From: a virus
Virus record (IMG/VR): IMGVR_UViG_2162886007_000004
Span: 1 to 36,542 of that record
DNA: 36,542 bases
Strand: one strand, 5' to 3'
Part shown: positions 13,289-19,900 of the stretch, piece by piece
How the letters are laid out: every line of letters begins with the position of its first letter
Numbering within the stretch: the first letter of the stretch is position 1
Translations under genes and position numbers: made by a program
Notes under the pieces: model-generated
What the model was told of the DNA's origin: nothing
What the model saw: the letters and a program-made list of their open reading frames with translations, nothing else
Database searches by the model: none

Positions 13289-13811
13289 TATCTTCTCTGT
13301 TAAAAATAAATTCGTCTAATTCGCGGGTTTGCCGCCTCATTTCTGCATCCTCATAGTTTTTACTTCGCCATTTTTTCATACTTTCTTTTACTTGTTCTTT
13401 ATGTTCGGCATAATATTTTTTTTGTTTTTCAGCTATTTCTTTTTTACGAATACGATACCTTTTTTTTCTGCATTCTTTACATTCGTATGCCCCTTTGTTG
13501 AATTCATCTAATGGTTTAAGCAAGTTGCATTTATTACATTTCAGAAAGTCCCTTATCAGTGTTGCCCGCTTTTTATATTCACGCTTTATTTTATTTTCAT
13601 TTTTAATTGAGTAACGTTTTTTAGCTTTTTCTATAAGTTTTTCTTTGTGCGTCTGATAGTATTTTTTTCTTCCCTTAACCATTTCTTTTTTAAGGCAACT
13701 TTTGCATTTGCCTCGCAAGCCGTTTTTTTTGTTTTTATCATTCCAAAAATCAGTTACCGGCTTTTCTTCGCCGCATCCTTTACAAATACAAACTTTAATT
13801 TCTTCCATCAT
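13272..13811 (-). CDS. Double zinc-finger, coiled-coil protein between TerS and TerL
   Basis: The protein has 179 residues built from two repeats. Each has a Cys4 knuckle: first CKGCGEEKPVTDFW...CKSC at residues 9-40, then CNKCNLLKPLDEFN...CKEC at about 91-115. Each is followed by a long basic helix with a KKYYQTHKE or KKYYAEHKE signature. This zinc module is common in phage HNH/endonuclease VII-like proteins, but no HNH catalytic residues are visible. Overlap with both TerS (ATGA) and TerL suggests a role in packaging, perhaps DNA binding at the terminase. That role is an inference from position. Confidence 0.75.
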   Translation of the reverse strand: MMEEIKVCICKGCGEEKPVTDFWNDKNKKNGLRGKCKSCLKKEMVKGRKKYYQTHKEKLIEKAKKRYSIKNENKIKREYKKRATLIRDFLKCNKCNLLKPLDEFNKGAYECKECRKKRYRIRKKEIAEKQKKYYAEHKEQVKESMKKWRSKNYEDAEMRRQTRELDEFIFNREDNELDA

Positions 13812-14170
13812 TCCTTTACCGGCTCATCGCCGCTGTTTTTAAAGATGATTTGAATGTCTTTGCCTTCATTATCAGTAAAGCCTATTTCCTGCTTTTCAAT
13901 ATAGCCGCGTTTCTTACCCTTTGTCTTGAGGTAGAAGATAGTAGCGGCGATATTATCAGCTTTTACCTGTCTGTGTAAGCTGCTTTCAGCCATATCTAAA
14001 ACCAGGTCCCCAATTGCGTCAACTGCTTTTTTATATTCCGCATCTTCATTATACCAGCGGTAATGAGTTCGTCTTTCAATACCTGCCATTGTTGCAGCAT
14101 CAGTTACGATACCCAGAGTTTTTTCTAAAGCCTGGAGCATTGCTTTTTTATGTGTGACAGTTTGGGACAT
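13808..14170 (-). CDS. Terminase small subunit-like DNA-binding protein
   Basis: The protein has 120 residues. An N-terminal helix-turn-helix (LGIVTDAATMAGIERRTHYRWYN, about residues 19-41) is followed by a long helix and then the AATIFYLKTKGKKRGYIEKQE segment, found in the small terminase family typified by phBC6A51/DUF-type proteins. Two genes later comes TerL, as expected. It would recognise the packaging start site and load TerL. Confidence 0.85.
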   Translation of the reverse strand: MSQTVTHKKAMLQALEKTLGIVTDAATMAGIERRTHYRWYNEDAEYKKAVDAIGDLVLDMAESSLHRQVKADNIAATIFYLKTKGKKRGYIEKQEIGFTDNEGKDIQIIFKNSGDEPVKE

Positions 14171-14179
14171 AGCGTAAAG

Positions 14180-14314
14180 TTACTCATTGCTTTTCACCTT
14201 TTTCACCGCCTGTTTTTTCGCTACTTTAATAAGCTGTTCCTTTTGCAGTGCCGCCTTTTTCTGCGGGCTGCGGTTGAGGGCTTTTAATGCTTGTTTGTTT
14301 AGCTGTGTTTTCAT
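14180..14314 (-). CDS. Small very basic protein
   Basis: An ATG frame of 44 codons (MKTQLNKQALKALN) with a long lysine/glutamine-rich helix (KEQLIKVAKKQAVKKVK) ending SNE. It overlaps the end of the upstream frame by 89 bases in another phase. The upstream protein's tail in that overlap is low-complexity, so one of the two frames may be accidental. Net charge suggests nucleic-acid binding; nothing firmer can be said. Confidence 0.45.
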   Translation of the reverse strand: MKTQLNKQALKALNRSPQKKAALQKEQLIKVAKKQAVKKVKSNE

Positions 14315-14495
14315 TGTTGTTGGTTTTTGCCTTCCATCCGGCTTTAAATGCTGTTAGTAAAATATTTTTCCTAACAGGATTAAAAATATCATTTTCAAAC
14401 ATGATTGTCATATATCTGAGATACTCTGGTGTTCGCTTAAAATCTTCAAACGCTTTTAAAAATGCTTTTGAATATGCGGTTTTATCTTTTGTCAT
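14226..14495 (-). CDS. Small hypothetical protein
   Basis: The protein has 89 residues from the ATG at 14495, chosen because it makes an ATGA overlap with the upstream gene. Residues 1-55 are helical (AFLKAFEDFKRTPEYLRYM and ILLTAFKAGWKAK). The rest is polar low-complexity. The FKAGW segment resembles small phage early proteins of unknown role. Confidence 0.55.
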   Translation of the reverse strand: MTKDKTAYSKAFLKAFEDFKRTPEYLRYMTIMFENDIFNPVRKNILLTAFKAGWKAKTNNNENTAKQTSIKSPQPQPAEKGGTAKGTAY

Positions 14496-14692
14496 TGTTG
14501 TATTATTTTGTTTCTGCAAGCAGGACGAGCATTTGTGCAATCTACAATCGTTCCATCAATAGAATAATAGGCCTCGCTGCATAAGTGAATTAAATAAATA
14601 TTACATTTCGTGCATCGTTGCCAAAATGTGCCATTGTGCTTAAACGGTTTACTCCACTTATGTCTACCGTCGTTATTCTTTTCGTCTTTCAT
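14492..14692 (-). CDS. Small Cys-rich protein, zinc-binding candidate
   Basis: The protein has 66 residues. A W-x-K-P-F-K-H-N-G-T-F-W-Q-R-C-T-K-C segment with later Cys residues (HLCSEAYYS, DCTNARPAC) suggests a small zinc ribbon. ATGA overlap with the next gene. No family is recognised. Confidence 0.6.
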   Translation of the reverse strand: MKDEKNNDGRHKWSKPFKHNGTFWQRCTKCNIYLIHLCSEAYYSIDGTIVDCTNARPACRNKIIQQ

Positions 14693-14723
14693 GGTTGTTG
14701 TCAGATAGTTTTAATTAACAATT

Positions 14724-14855
14724 TTATTTCACCTTGAAAAACAGTAGTTGCAATACTTCCATTTCCTGTTTAAATGCTTCTATGAAAGATTTGGCATACA
14801 TATCGGCAACATAACCGAATGGCCTTTTCTTTTTAACTTTCTTTATTTTACCCAT
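14724..14855 (-). CDS. Small basic hypothetical protein
   Basis: From the ATG at 14855 (MGKIKKVKKKRPFG) there are 43 residues: a basic start and a helix (MYAKSFIEAFKQEMEVLQLL). This start overlaps the end of the membrane micro-protein by 13 bases. A longer version from 14921 is open but would overlap that gene almost completely. Confidence 0.5.
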   Translation of the reverse strand: MGKIKKVKKKRPFGYVADMYAKSFIEAFKQEMEVLQLLFFKVK

Positions 14856-14953
14856 TGTATGAATAGTTTTATTATGAAAACAATACCGGCAATCATTAAT
14901 ATTGCCGCAATAACAAGACATCCTCTTGGCATTATATCTCCATTACCTGTCAT
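14843..14953 (-). CDS. Single-span membrane micro-protein
   Basis: An ATG frame of 36 codons (MTGNGDIMPRG) with one hydrophobic helix (CLVIAAILMIAGIVFIIKLF) and a short basic end. The frame overlaps both neighbours by 11-13 bases, as in a translationally coupled series. A holin-like role is possible but unproven. Confidence 0.5.
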   Translation of the reverse strand: MTGNGDIMPRGCLVIAAILMIAGIVFIIKLFIQWVK

Positions 14954-15134
14954 GATTATTTACCTTAATAAGTGCTTGTAGTTTAATAAGAATATCATTG
15001 AACGCTGATGCTTTACCCAAATGATACAGCCCATTGAAATCGCTTTGCTCGGCTTTTGTATCATACACATCTTTTTGTTCCTTTAACCATTCAGTAAGTC
15101 TTTCTATTGTATGGGCTTCAGTTTCGTCTTTCAT
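14943..15134 (-). CDS. Small helical hypothetical protein
   Basis: The protein has 63 residues and is helical throughout (TIERLTEWLKEQKDVYDTK, LGKASAFNDILIKLQALIK). Pairs of helices like this occur in many small phage proteins. No function is recognised. Confidence 0.65.
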   Translation of the reverse strand: MKDETEAHTIERLTEWLKEQKDVYDTKAEQSDFNGLYHLGKASAFNDILIKLQALIKVNNHDR

Positions 15135-15170
15135 TGTTGTATCATTTTGTAAGTGTCACTCACTTGATTT

Positions 15171-17048
15171 TTAATGTCTCCTTCTCCAGATAATCAATAT
15201 CAGCGCGAAGCAACCAAACAGGAACACAAGTACAAACAGGATCACAATTGCGGTGTGTAAGCCCTCAATTGCCGCTCTTAGTTCATCTATTTGTTCCTGT
15301 AATTCAGCACCGGAACCGCCACCCGTTCGGGTAACGTTTTCAACTTCAACCATATCAACAAAAAGCGGCTTTGAATTGGTAACAACAATTTCAAAATCAC
15401 TGCCATATTTCAGGTGATTGCCTTTCACAAACCGGGGCGCCTGCATTGTTGCCGTTCTCCATTGCCCGCTATTGGTGTTAGTGATATTTGCCCGGTTATT
15501 GTTATAGCAGCGTATAAACCATTTAGCCGTTCCCGTGTCTTTGTAGGTAACAACCACGCGAATAATGTCGCGGTTATTTGTTGTTATCATTCTATCGTCA
15601 ATATCGAAATAAAGCGCCTGCCGTCCTTCGAATGATACCGGTGTCCGTGTTGCCCTGCCGTAGATACTGCCGTTATCAATCCTGTATTTGCCGGTTGAAG
15701 TTTCATGTGGTTTAACCTGTTTTATATTCAAATCATAGTTTTCCGATATATACCATGAAATGTCGTTATTATAATACCATCCCGGGGGTTTTGGTGTCCA
15801 GGCATCAACTAAAAACTGTGCGCCGGTTCGCTTTGTTATTTCAGTAATCCGGGCCTGATTGCGCCGGTTAATTGCCAGCCGTACGAGTCTTTGCTGCCGG
15901 TAAAATGTGTCGGGTGTTGTCTTTTCGATTTGCTTGCGGGCTGACCAGTATTGAGCATTATTATCGAATACTTGCCCGTAAATATTCACCGGATAATGAA
16001 TGCTGTCTAAAATATCAACTTTTGCGGCAAGAACGCAGAAGCCGCGCGATGCAAGGGCGGGCGTGTATTGGTCGTTATATTTTTGAATAAAGCGAATATA
16101 TTCTCCGGCGTTGGGGTCCGTGTCCCAAGAGTTCATAAAACGGAATAACCCCAACTTCATAAATATTCCGGCACGTACTGCTTCGAAGCGGTCTGAAGGG
16201 TAAGGGCTTTCCCGAACTGTTTCGTCCACTTCAGTAAACCATGTCGCGCGGGGCCAGTTTAGTTTAAATGTTTCGCCGTCTATCGGATATTGGTTTACTG
16301 CGTCCCAATGTTTAAGCGCTGCGTCAGGATAAGTGTTTGCATATTCTGATAACATGCTTCCATCATTTGCCGGATTAATCGCAAACTGAACATCTAAGCC
16401 CGTTCGTTTTATACAACGGGCAATAACATCTCCCATCGCTACGGTGTAATCTTTCCAAACTTGATCGGGTGTGACGTAGTGATTAAACCGTGAATTGAAA
16501 GGGATGCCCTTTATAGCTCCTAAATCGCCGGTACTGCCATAAGACGGGAAAATATATTTCAAGTGCTTTTTAACGCTGGCAAACCGGTCTGATAAGCTTT
16601 TCAGGGTGTCAATTAATGTGCTGTCATACTTGTTTGCATACTTCACATAATTCCCGGCGTAATAATCAGGCCAGGGGCCAAAGCGTCCTGCCGCGCCGCC
16701 ATCCGTGTTAAATGTGTCAACGCCTGCATAGTGGAGCCAAAGCGTTGAAGTGGTTCCGTTATTGAATGCGTTATCACCCTTCCAAAGCTGCAGCATCACG
16801 TCAAGCCCGCTATCACAAAGCAGCAAAACGCCTTCTTTCACAAAGGCATGTGAATAATCATTTGCTGAAGATTGATCTTTGCACCAGGGGACATTAAAGG
16901 AGATACCGGTATAACCAAGCTGTTTCCATTGAGTAATTTTCTTCTGATAAAACTTTGTGTTTTCAATGTTTGCGGAAAAGCCAAAAACTTCGGTTTGCGC
17001 CTGAAGGCAAAGAGGCAAAAAGGCAAAAAGCAGGTAGGTTAATTTCAT
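15171..17048 (-). CDS. Membrane-anchored glycoside hydrolase-like protein
   Basis: The protein has 625 residues. A signal peptide (residues 1-18, LLFAFLPLCLQAQ) leads into a TIM-barrel-like domain at about 20-370 with glycosidase features: an IFPSYGSTGDLG strand end, a possible acid/base position, and TWFTEVDE, a possible nucleophile Glu. A beta-sandwich of carbohydrate-binding style follows (about 430-575). After a Gly-rich linker there is a short coiled coil (ELQEQIDELRAAIEGLH) and a final transmembrane helix ending WRRRH. It should sit outside the inner membrane, tethered by its C-terminus. The catalytic residues are guesses. It starts in an ATGA overlap with an early gene and lies before the terminase. 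Confidence 0.65.
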   Translation of the reverse strand: MKLTYLLFAFLPLCLQAQTEVFGFSANIENTKFYQKKITQWKQLGYTGISFNVPWCKDQSSANDYSHAFVKEGVLLLCDSGLDVMLQLWKGDNAFNNGTTSTLWLHYAGVDTFNTDGGAAGRFGPWPDYYAGNYVKYANKYDSTLIDTLKSLSDRFASVKKHLKYIFPSYGSTGDLGAIKGIPFNSRFNHYVTPDQVWKDYTVAMGDVIARCIKRTGLDVQFAINPANDGSMLSEYANTYPDAALKHWDAVNQYPIDGETFKLNWPRATWFTEVDETVRESPYPSDRFEAVRAGIFMKLGLFRFMNSWDTDPNAGEYIRFIQKYNDQYTPALASRGFCVLAAKVDILDSIHYPVNIYGQVFDNNAQYWSARKQIEKTTPDTFYRQQRLVRLAINRRNQARITEITKRTGAQFLVDAWTPKPPGWYYNNDISWYISENYDLNIKQVKPHETSTGKYRIDNGSIYGRATRTPVSFEGRQALYFDIDDRMITTNNRDIIRVVVTYKDTGTAKWFIRCYNNNRANITNTNSGQWRTATMQAPRFVKGNHLKYGSDFEIVVTNSKPLFVDMVEVENVTRTGGGSGAELQEQIDELRAAIEGLHTAIVILFVLVFLFGCFALILIIWRRRH

Positions 17049-17284
17049 GGTTGGTTTTTTATTGTGCTATTCATTTTGCTTTGCACATGATCCAAAAAGA
17101 AAACAGGCAGCGTCTTTGACCAACTGATTTTAGTCTTATGTTTACGGTAAAGACTATCAACAACATTAGCTAAAAACGCTTCGCGGTCATTCAGTGTCAC
17201 GGTAGATTCAAAGTCAATCAATACCCTGTCAATAATTATCTTATCCAAAAACATTTCAAGAAACATAGCTGTAAAGATGTTCAT
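17045..17284 (-). CDS. Small hypothetical protein
   Basis: The protein has 79 residues. A hydrophobic helical N-terminus (FTAMFLEMFLDKIIIDRVLI) is followed by a charged helix (NDREAFLANVVDSLYRKHK). Not clearly transmembrane. It overlaps both neighbours (29 bases and ATGA) and so belongs to the early operon. No family is recognised. Confidence 0.6.
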   Translation of the reverse strand: MNIFTAMFLEMFLDKIIIDRVLIDFESTVTLNDREAFLANVVDSLYRKHKTKISWSKTLPVFFLDHVQSKMNSTIKNQP

Positions 17285-17969
17285 AATTCATTTTTTGCAG
17301 TTCCTTAAAGCAGGCTTCAATTGCCAGCTTTGTCGCGAAGTCGTAAAGATTACTTTGGCTGATTTCCGTTGCGCCAATTGCATCGCCTATCGCAATCGCA
17401 TCCCTTTTGCCGATCTTATTTTTGCCGCGTGAATCCCTGATTAGTTCCTTTGCCTCGTTTATAAAATGCTTTGGCATGTCAGGCGGTGCATTAAAATCTT
17501 TTACCAGCACCTGGAAGATAAAGCAGGGCAAAAGCTGGACATTAAGCCGCCCTTCGAGGAAAAGCATGTATTTATGCTCAATCAGCCCGCGACAATCGTT
17601 AAGGTGTTCCTGTGGCGAAACCAGCGGAATAGTTTGGGTAAACTGTTTTCGCTCCGCGTCAAACTTATCCGCCGCGACGGAAGCAAAGTATTTTTTTAAT
17701 ACCCGGTCAATAATGGCAATCGACATGCTGCCTGTAAAGTTTTCCTCACTGCCGAACTTCAGGAAAGCGGTTTCGATCTCGTCGTGTGAAATGCCGGGGT
17801 AGTCCATGCGAAGTTTTTTATTTAGCTGCCCGCAAAGTATGTTCATCATTTTTTCGCCTTTTGGCATGCGCCACCCGGTAATGGCATGAATTTTTACCAA
17901 TAGCTCATCCGTTAAAGATGCGGTGTAGTCTTTTAGCGGCGGCGGCTGTTTCTTCGTCTGTAAGATCAT
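17256..17969 (-). CDS. Hypothetical early protein, possible replication partner
   Basis: The protein has 237 residues and is mostly helical, with the blocks HAITGWRMPKGEKMMNILC, YPGISHDEIETAFLKFGS and FTGSMSIAIIDRVLKKYFA. I do not recognise a domain or an ATPase motif. It directly follows, and overlaps by 65 bases, the DUF4373 initiator-like gene. Helicase loaders or primosome partners are often in that position, but this is only positional. Confidence 0.65.
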   Translation of the reverse strand: MILQTKKQPPPLKDYTASLTDELLVKIHAITGWRMPKGEKMMNILCGQLNKKLRMDYPGISHDEIETAFLKFGSEENFTGSMSIAIIDRVLKKYFASVAADKFDAERKQFTQTIPLVSPQEHLNDCRGLIEHKYMLFLEGRLNVQLLPCFIFQVLVKDFNAPPDMPKHFINEAKELIRDSRGKNKIGKRDAIAIGDAIGATEISQSNLYDFATKLAIEACFKELQKMNYEHLYSYVS

Positions 17970-18534
17970 ACCAATGTTTTTGGCTGTTTAAAGAAGTATT
18001 ATTTTTATTATTTTCTGTTGTTTCCTCCGCGCTTTCTGGCTGTTCGCGCGTTTCATTTAATTTCATTTCATTTCTTTTTATTTCTTTTCTTTTCTTTTGT
18101 GCACTTTCCTCTGAGTTTACTTCGGGCTGGCTGGTAGTTTCCTCTGAGGAAATCAAATAGGACTCTAAAAGGGTACTTTTGCGATGAAGGGACGAACAAA
18201 CGTTTATAAACCTTTTTTGAATTCCTTTTGATGTGAGGATTTTATGCCGGGTGAACATTTCCTGCGAAAAAAAATCGCGTCTTAATGATTCATCAATGAT
18301 TGCCTGGATTTTTACACGTGTAATCATTTTACCCAAACCGGCGGCAAATAATATTTCTGCGTCCTCATCCCATTTTATAAAGGCACCATTCCGGTAAATG
18401 CGGCATAGCAGGATAAAGAGTATTGATGCAGCTATTAGCCCACATTTAGCCGTGATAAATCTTATCTTTTCATCTTCGAAGATGTCGGTGTCTACCGGGA
18501 AATAATCCAGCCCATTTTTCATCGGTCGCCCCAT
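17905..18534 (-). CDS. DUF4373/Lin1244-type replication initiator-like protein
   Basis: The protein has 209 residues. Residues 1-110 have the DUF4373 signature (KNGLDYFPVDTDIFEDEKIR, then FAAGLGKMITRVKIQAIIDE), a winged-helix domain related to DnaD-like replication initiators and common in Bacteroidota phages and mobile elements. A charged low-complexity linker (KKRKEIKRNEMKLNETRE) and a short C-terminal piece follow (WYDLTDEETAAAAKRLHRIFN). The linker DNA (18049-18107) is a pyrimidine/A+T tract. DNA at 18137-18191 is repeated at 26117-26171. Likely role: origin binding and loading of host helicase. Confidence 0.8.
   Translation of the reverse strand: MGRPMKNGLDYFPVDTDIFEDEKIRFITAKCGLIAASILFILLCRIYRNGAFIKWDEDAEILFAAGLGKMITRVKIQAIIDESLRRDFFSQEMFTRHKILTSKGIQKRFINVCSSLHRKSTLLESYLISSEETTSQPEVNSEESAQKKRKEIKRNEMKLNETREQPESAEETTENNKNNTSLNSQKHWYDLTDEETAAAAKRLHRIFNG
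18049..18107. other. Pyrimidine-rich repeat tract inside the initiator gene (origin candidate)
   Basis: The plus strand is a run of TTTCATTT, TTTCTTTT and similar short units, strongly asymmetric (T and C only, apart from a few A). It encodes the charged linker of the DUF4373 protein. Lambda-type initiators carry their origin in the same place. No clear DnaA-type or iteron sites were seen. Confidence 0.3.
18137..18191. repeat. Diverged repeat, copy in the initiator gene
   Basis: These 55 bases align without gaps to 26117-26171, with about ten differences (about 82% identity). Both begin with GTTTCCTC and share AAAAGGGTACTTTTGC. In this copy the sequence is coding and encodes LESYLISSEETT. 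Confidence 0.75.
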
Positions 18535-18869
18535 TACTGTAATATTTTTAATTCAATAATTTTCCTTACCTGTTCCCTAAGGTTTATGGTAATATCAAAA
18601 TTTGTTTGCGGGATCCCGGCAATAATGTTGAATTTAAACTCCTGGTAATACCGCAAAGCGTAGTCAACGGGTAGGTATTTCATAAGTATTGCCAGCGCCA
18701 ATTGTGCCGGCCCGCTGCCGCTGTAGCCCCAGTTAAAGCCATCCGGGGAGTGATTGCAAACGCCCTGTGAATAAACTGGGCTTAAATATTCACCGTTAAT
18801 AAAAACCTCGCGGCTTTCGATCTCGCCGGTTATGTTTACGGCTTCGGGGAGTGAGGAAAGAATGTTCAT
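18534..18869 (-). CDS. DUF6166 family protein
   Basis: The protein has 111 residues. The block HSPDGFNWGYSGSGPAQLALAIL is the hallmark of the DUF6166 family, small proteins of unknown role found on phages, plasmids and conjugative elements. The C-terminus is helical. The stop and the next start overlap by one base (TAATG), so it is coupled to the DUF4373 gene. Confidence 0.85.
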   Translation of the reverse strand: MNILSSLPEAVNITGEIESREVFINGEYLSPVYSQGVCNHSPDGFNWGYSGSGPAQLALAILMKYLPVDYALRYYQEFKFNIIAGIPQTNFDITINLREQVRKIIELKILQ

Positions 18870-18871
18870 AG

Positions 18872-19240
18872 TTAGTTCATTATTCGCGTTAAAAATGCAG
18901 GTATAAATTCCGCCTGTAAATCCACATATTTATCATAAGTTTCTTTAGGCCCGCAATAAAAGCAATGTACAATCGCATTTAATAAAGGTTGTGGTTTGAT
19001 GTAATGATTAACGATTATTGATTTTATAAGCCTCTGCCATGCGCTCCATTCACCCCAGCCCCAGCCAATCATAAAAACGGTACGATCACCTTTCATTAAT
19101 CGGCGTGTATGGTCGATGCCCGTAAACGGTATGCCGTCAATATATTCACCCTTACATTCCAGTTCGCCGGGAATAATAAAATGGATAAATAGTTTCCTCG
19201 TTTTAAAGTCTCCGAATATTTCTATTTTGGTGCATGGCAT
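18872..19240 (-). CDS. Hypothetical protein
   Basis: The protein has 122 residues with a beta-rich start (CTKIEIFGDFKTRKLFIHF), a GIDHTRRLMKG segment and a GWGWGEWSAWQRLIKSIIV block. The Trp-rich segment is distinctive, but I do not recognise the family. It lies in the early operon, 2 bases before DUF6166. Confidence 0.65.
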   Translation of the reverse strand: MPCTKIEIFGDFKTRKLFIHFIIPGELECKGEYIDGIPFTGIDHTRRLMKGDRTVFMIGWGWGEWSAWQRLIKSIIVNHYIKPQPLLNAIVHCFYCGPKETYDKYVDLQAEFIPAFLTRIMN

Positions 19241-19249
19241 ACACAGAAT

Positions 19250-19900
19250 TTAAAAAGGTAAGCCAGTCGGCGCATTATTATTGTCATTATTATTTTTATC
19301 TATAACATCATTTTTAAACAAGAGAAGCTGTGTCTTTAAAAGCTCCCGTTTAATTGGCTTTATCTTAAATAATTGTTTGTCTATTTGAATTATATAAGAT
19401 AGTGCGCAATAATATAATAATTCTTCAACCGGCACCGGCGTTGATACTGTTGTGTATCTTATTCCGTTATCCTGATTAATTGCATCAACAGTTCCATAAG
19501 TACTTAACCAATAATCTTTTTTATGTTGCCACGCCCTGCGCAACTGTTGCCAGGGTAAAAAAATTCCTATTTGAGAAGGAATAAAAACATAAAGCACATA
19601 ATCGATATAAAGATTTTCTTTTTCTATCCAGCCGGGCGTATTTTTTTCTTCACTGCTTTTGAATTCCAAAAGAACATCCGGCCATTGTTGACGCCTGAAT
19701 TTAACATCCAATCTTATCACCGCGTTATTATCAAGATAACAAAACCAATCAACGCCATCGCGTTGTGATTTTTTGCCCTTGTGATTTGGTTCACATATAA
19801 CAACATTTGGAAATTCCTTTTTTATTAAAGCCCGCACAAGAGCATCATTGTTGCTATTTTCAGCAAATTCCAAATCATTATGATAATTATTAAGTTTCAT
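19250..19900 (-). CDS. PD-(D/E)XK nuclease-like protein next to a DNA methyltransferase
   Basis: The ATG at 19900 (MKLNNYHNDLEF) overlaps the methyltransferase stop by 11 bases and gives 216 residues. Residues 47-70 have RDGVDWFCYLDNNAVIRLDV followed by KFR, a good match to the core of PD-(D/E)XK nucleases (Asp51, Asp65-x-Lys67). An LEF strand and PGWIEKENL follow. The C-terminal half is helical with an Asn-rich tail. It could be the cutting half of a small restriction-modification pair or, less likely, an exonuclease for RecT. No separate specificity domain is seen. Confidence 0.6.
   Translation of the reverse strand: MKLNNYHNDLEFAENSNNDALVRALIKKEFPNVVICEPNHKGKKSQRDGVDWFCYLDNNAVIRLDVKFRRQQWPDVLLEFKSSEEKNTPGWIEKENLYIDYVLYVFIPSQIGIFLPWQQLRRAWQHKKDYWLSTYGTVDAINQDNGIRYTTVSTPVPVEELLYYCALSYIIQIDKQLFKIKPIKRELLKTQLLLFKNDVIDKNNNDNNNAPTGLPF

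Noticed and set aside
13272-13811. Zinc-finger protein called as HNH endonuclease
   Set aside because: The Cys4 knuckles resemble those in HNH proteins, but no HNH or DHI-type catalytic residues are present.
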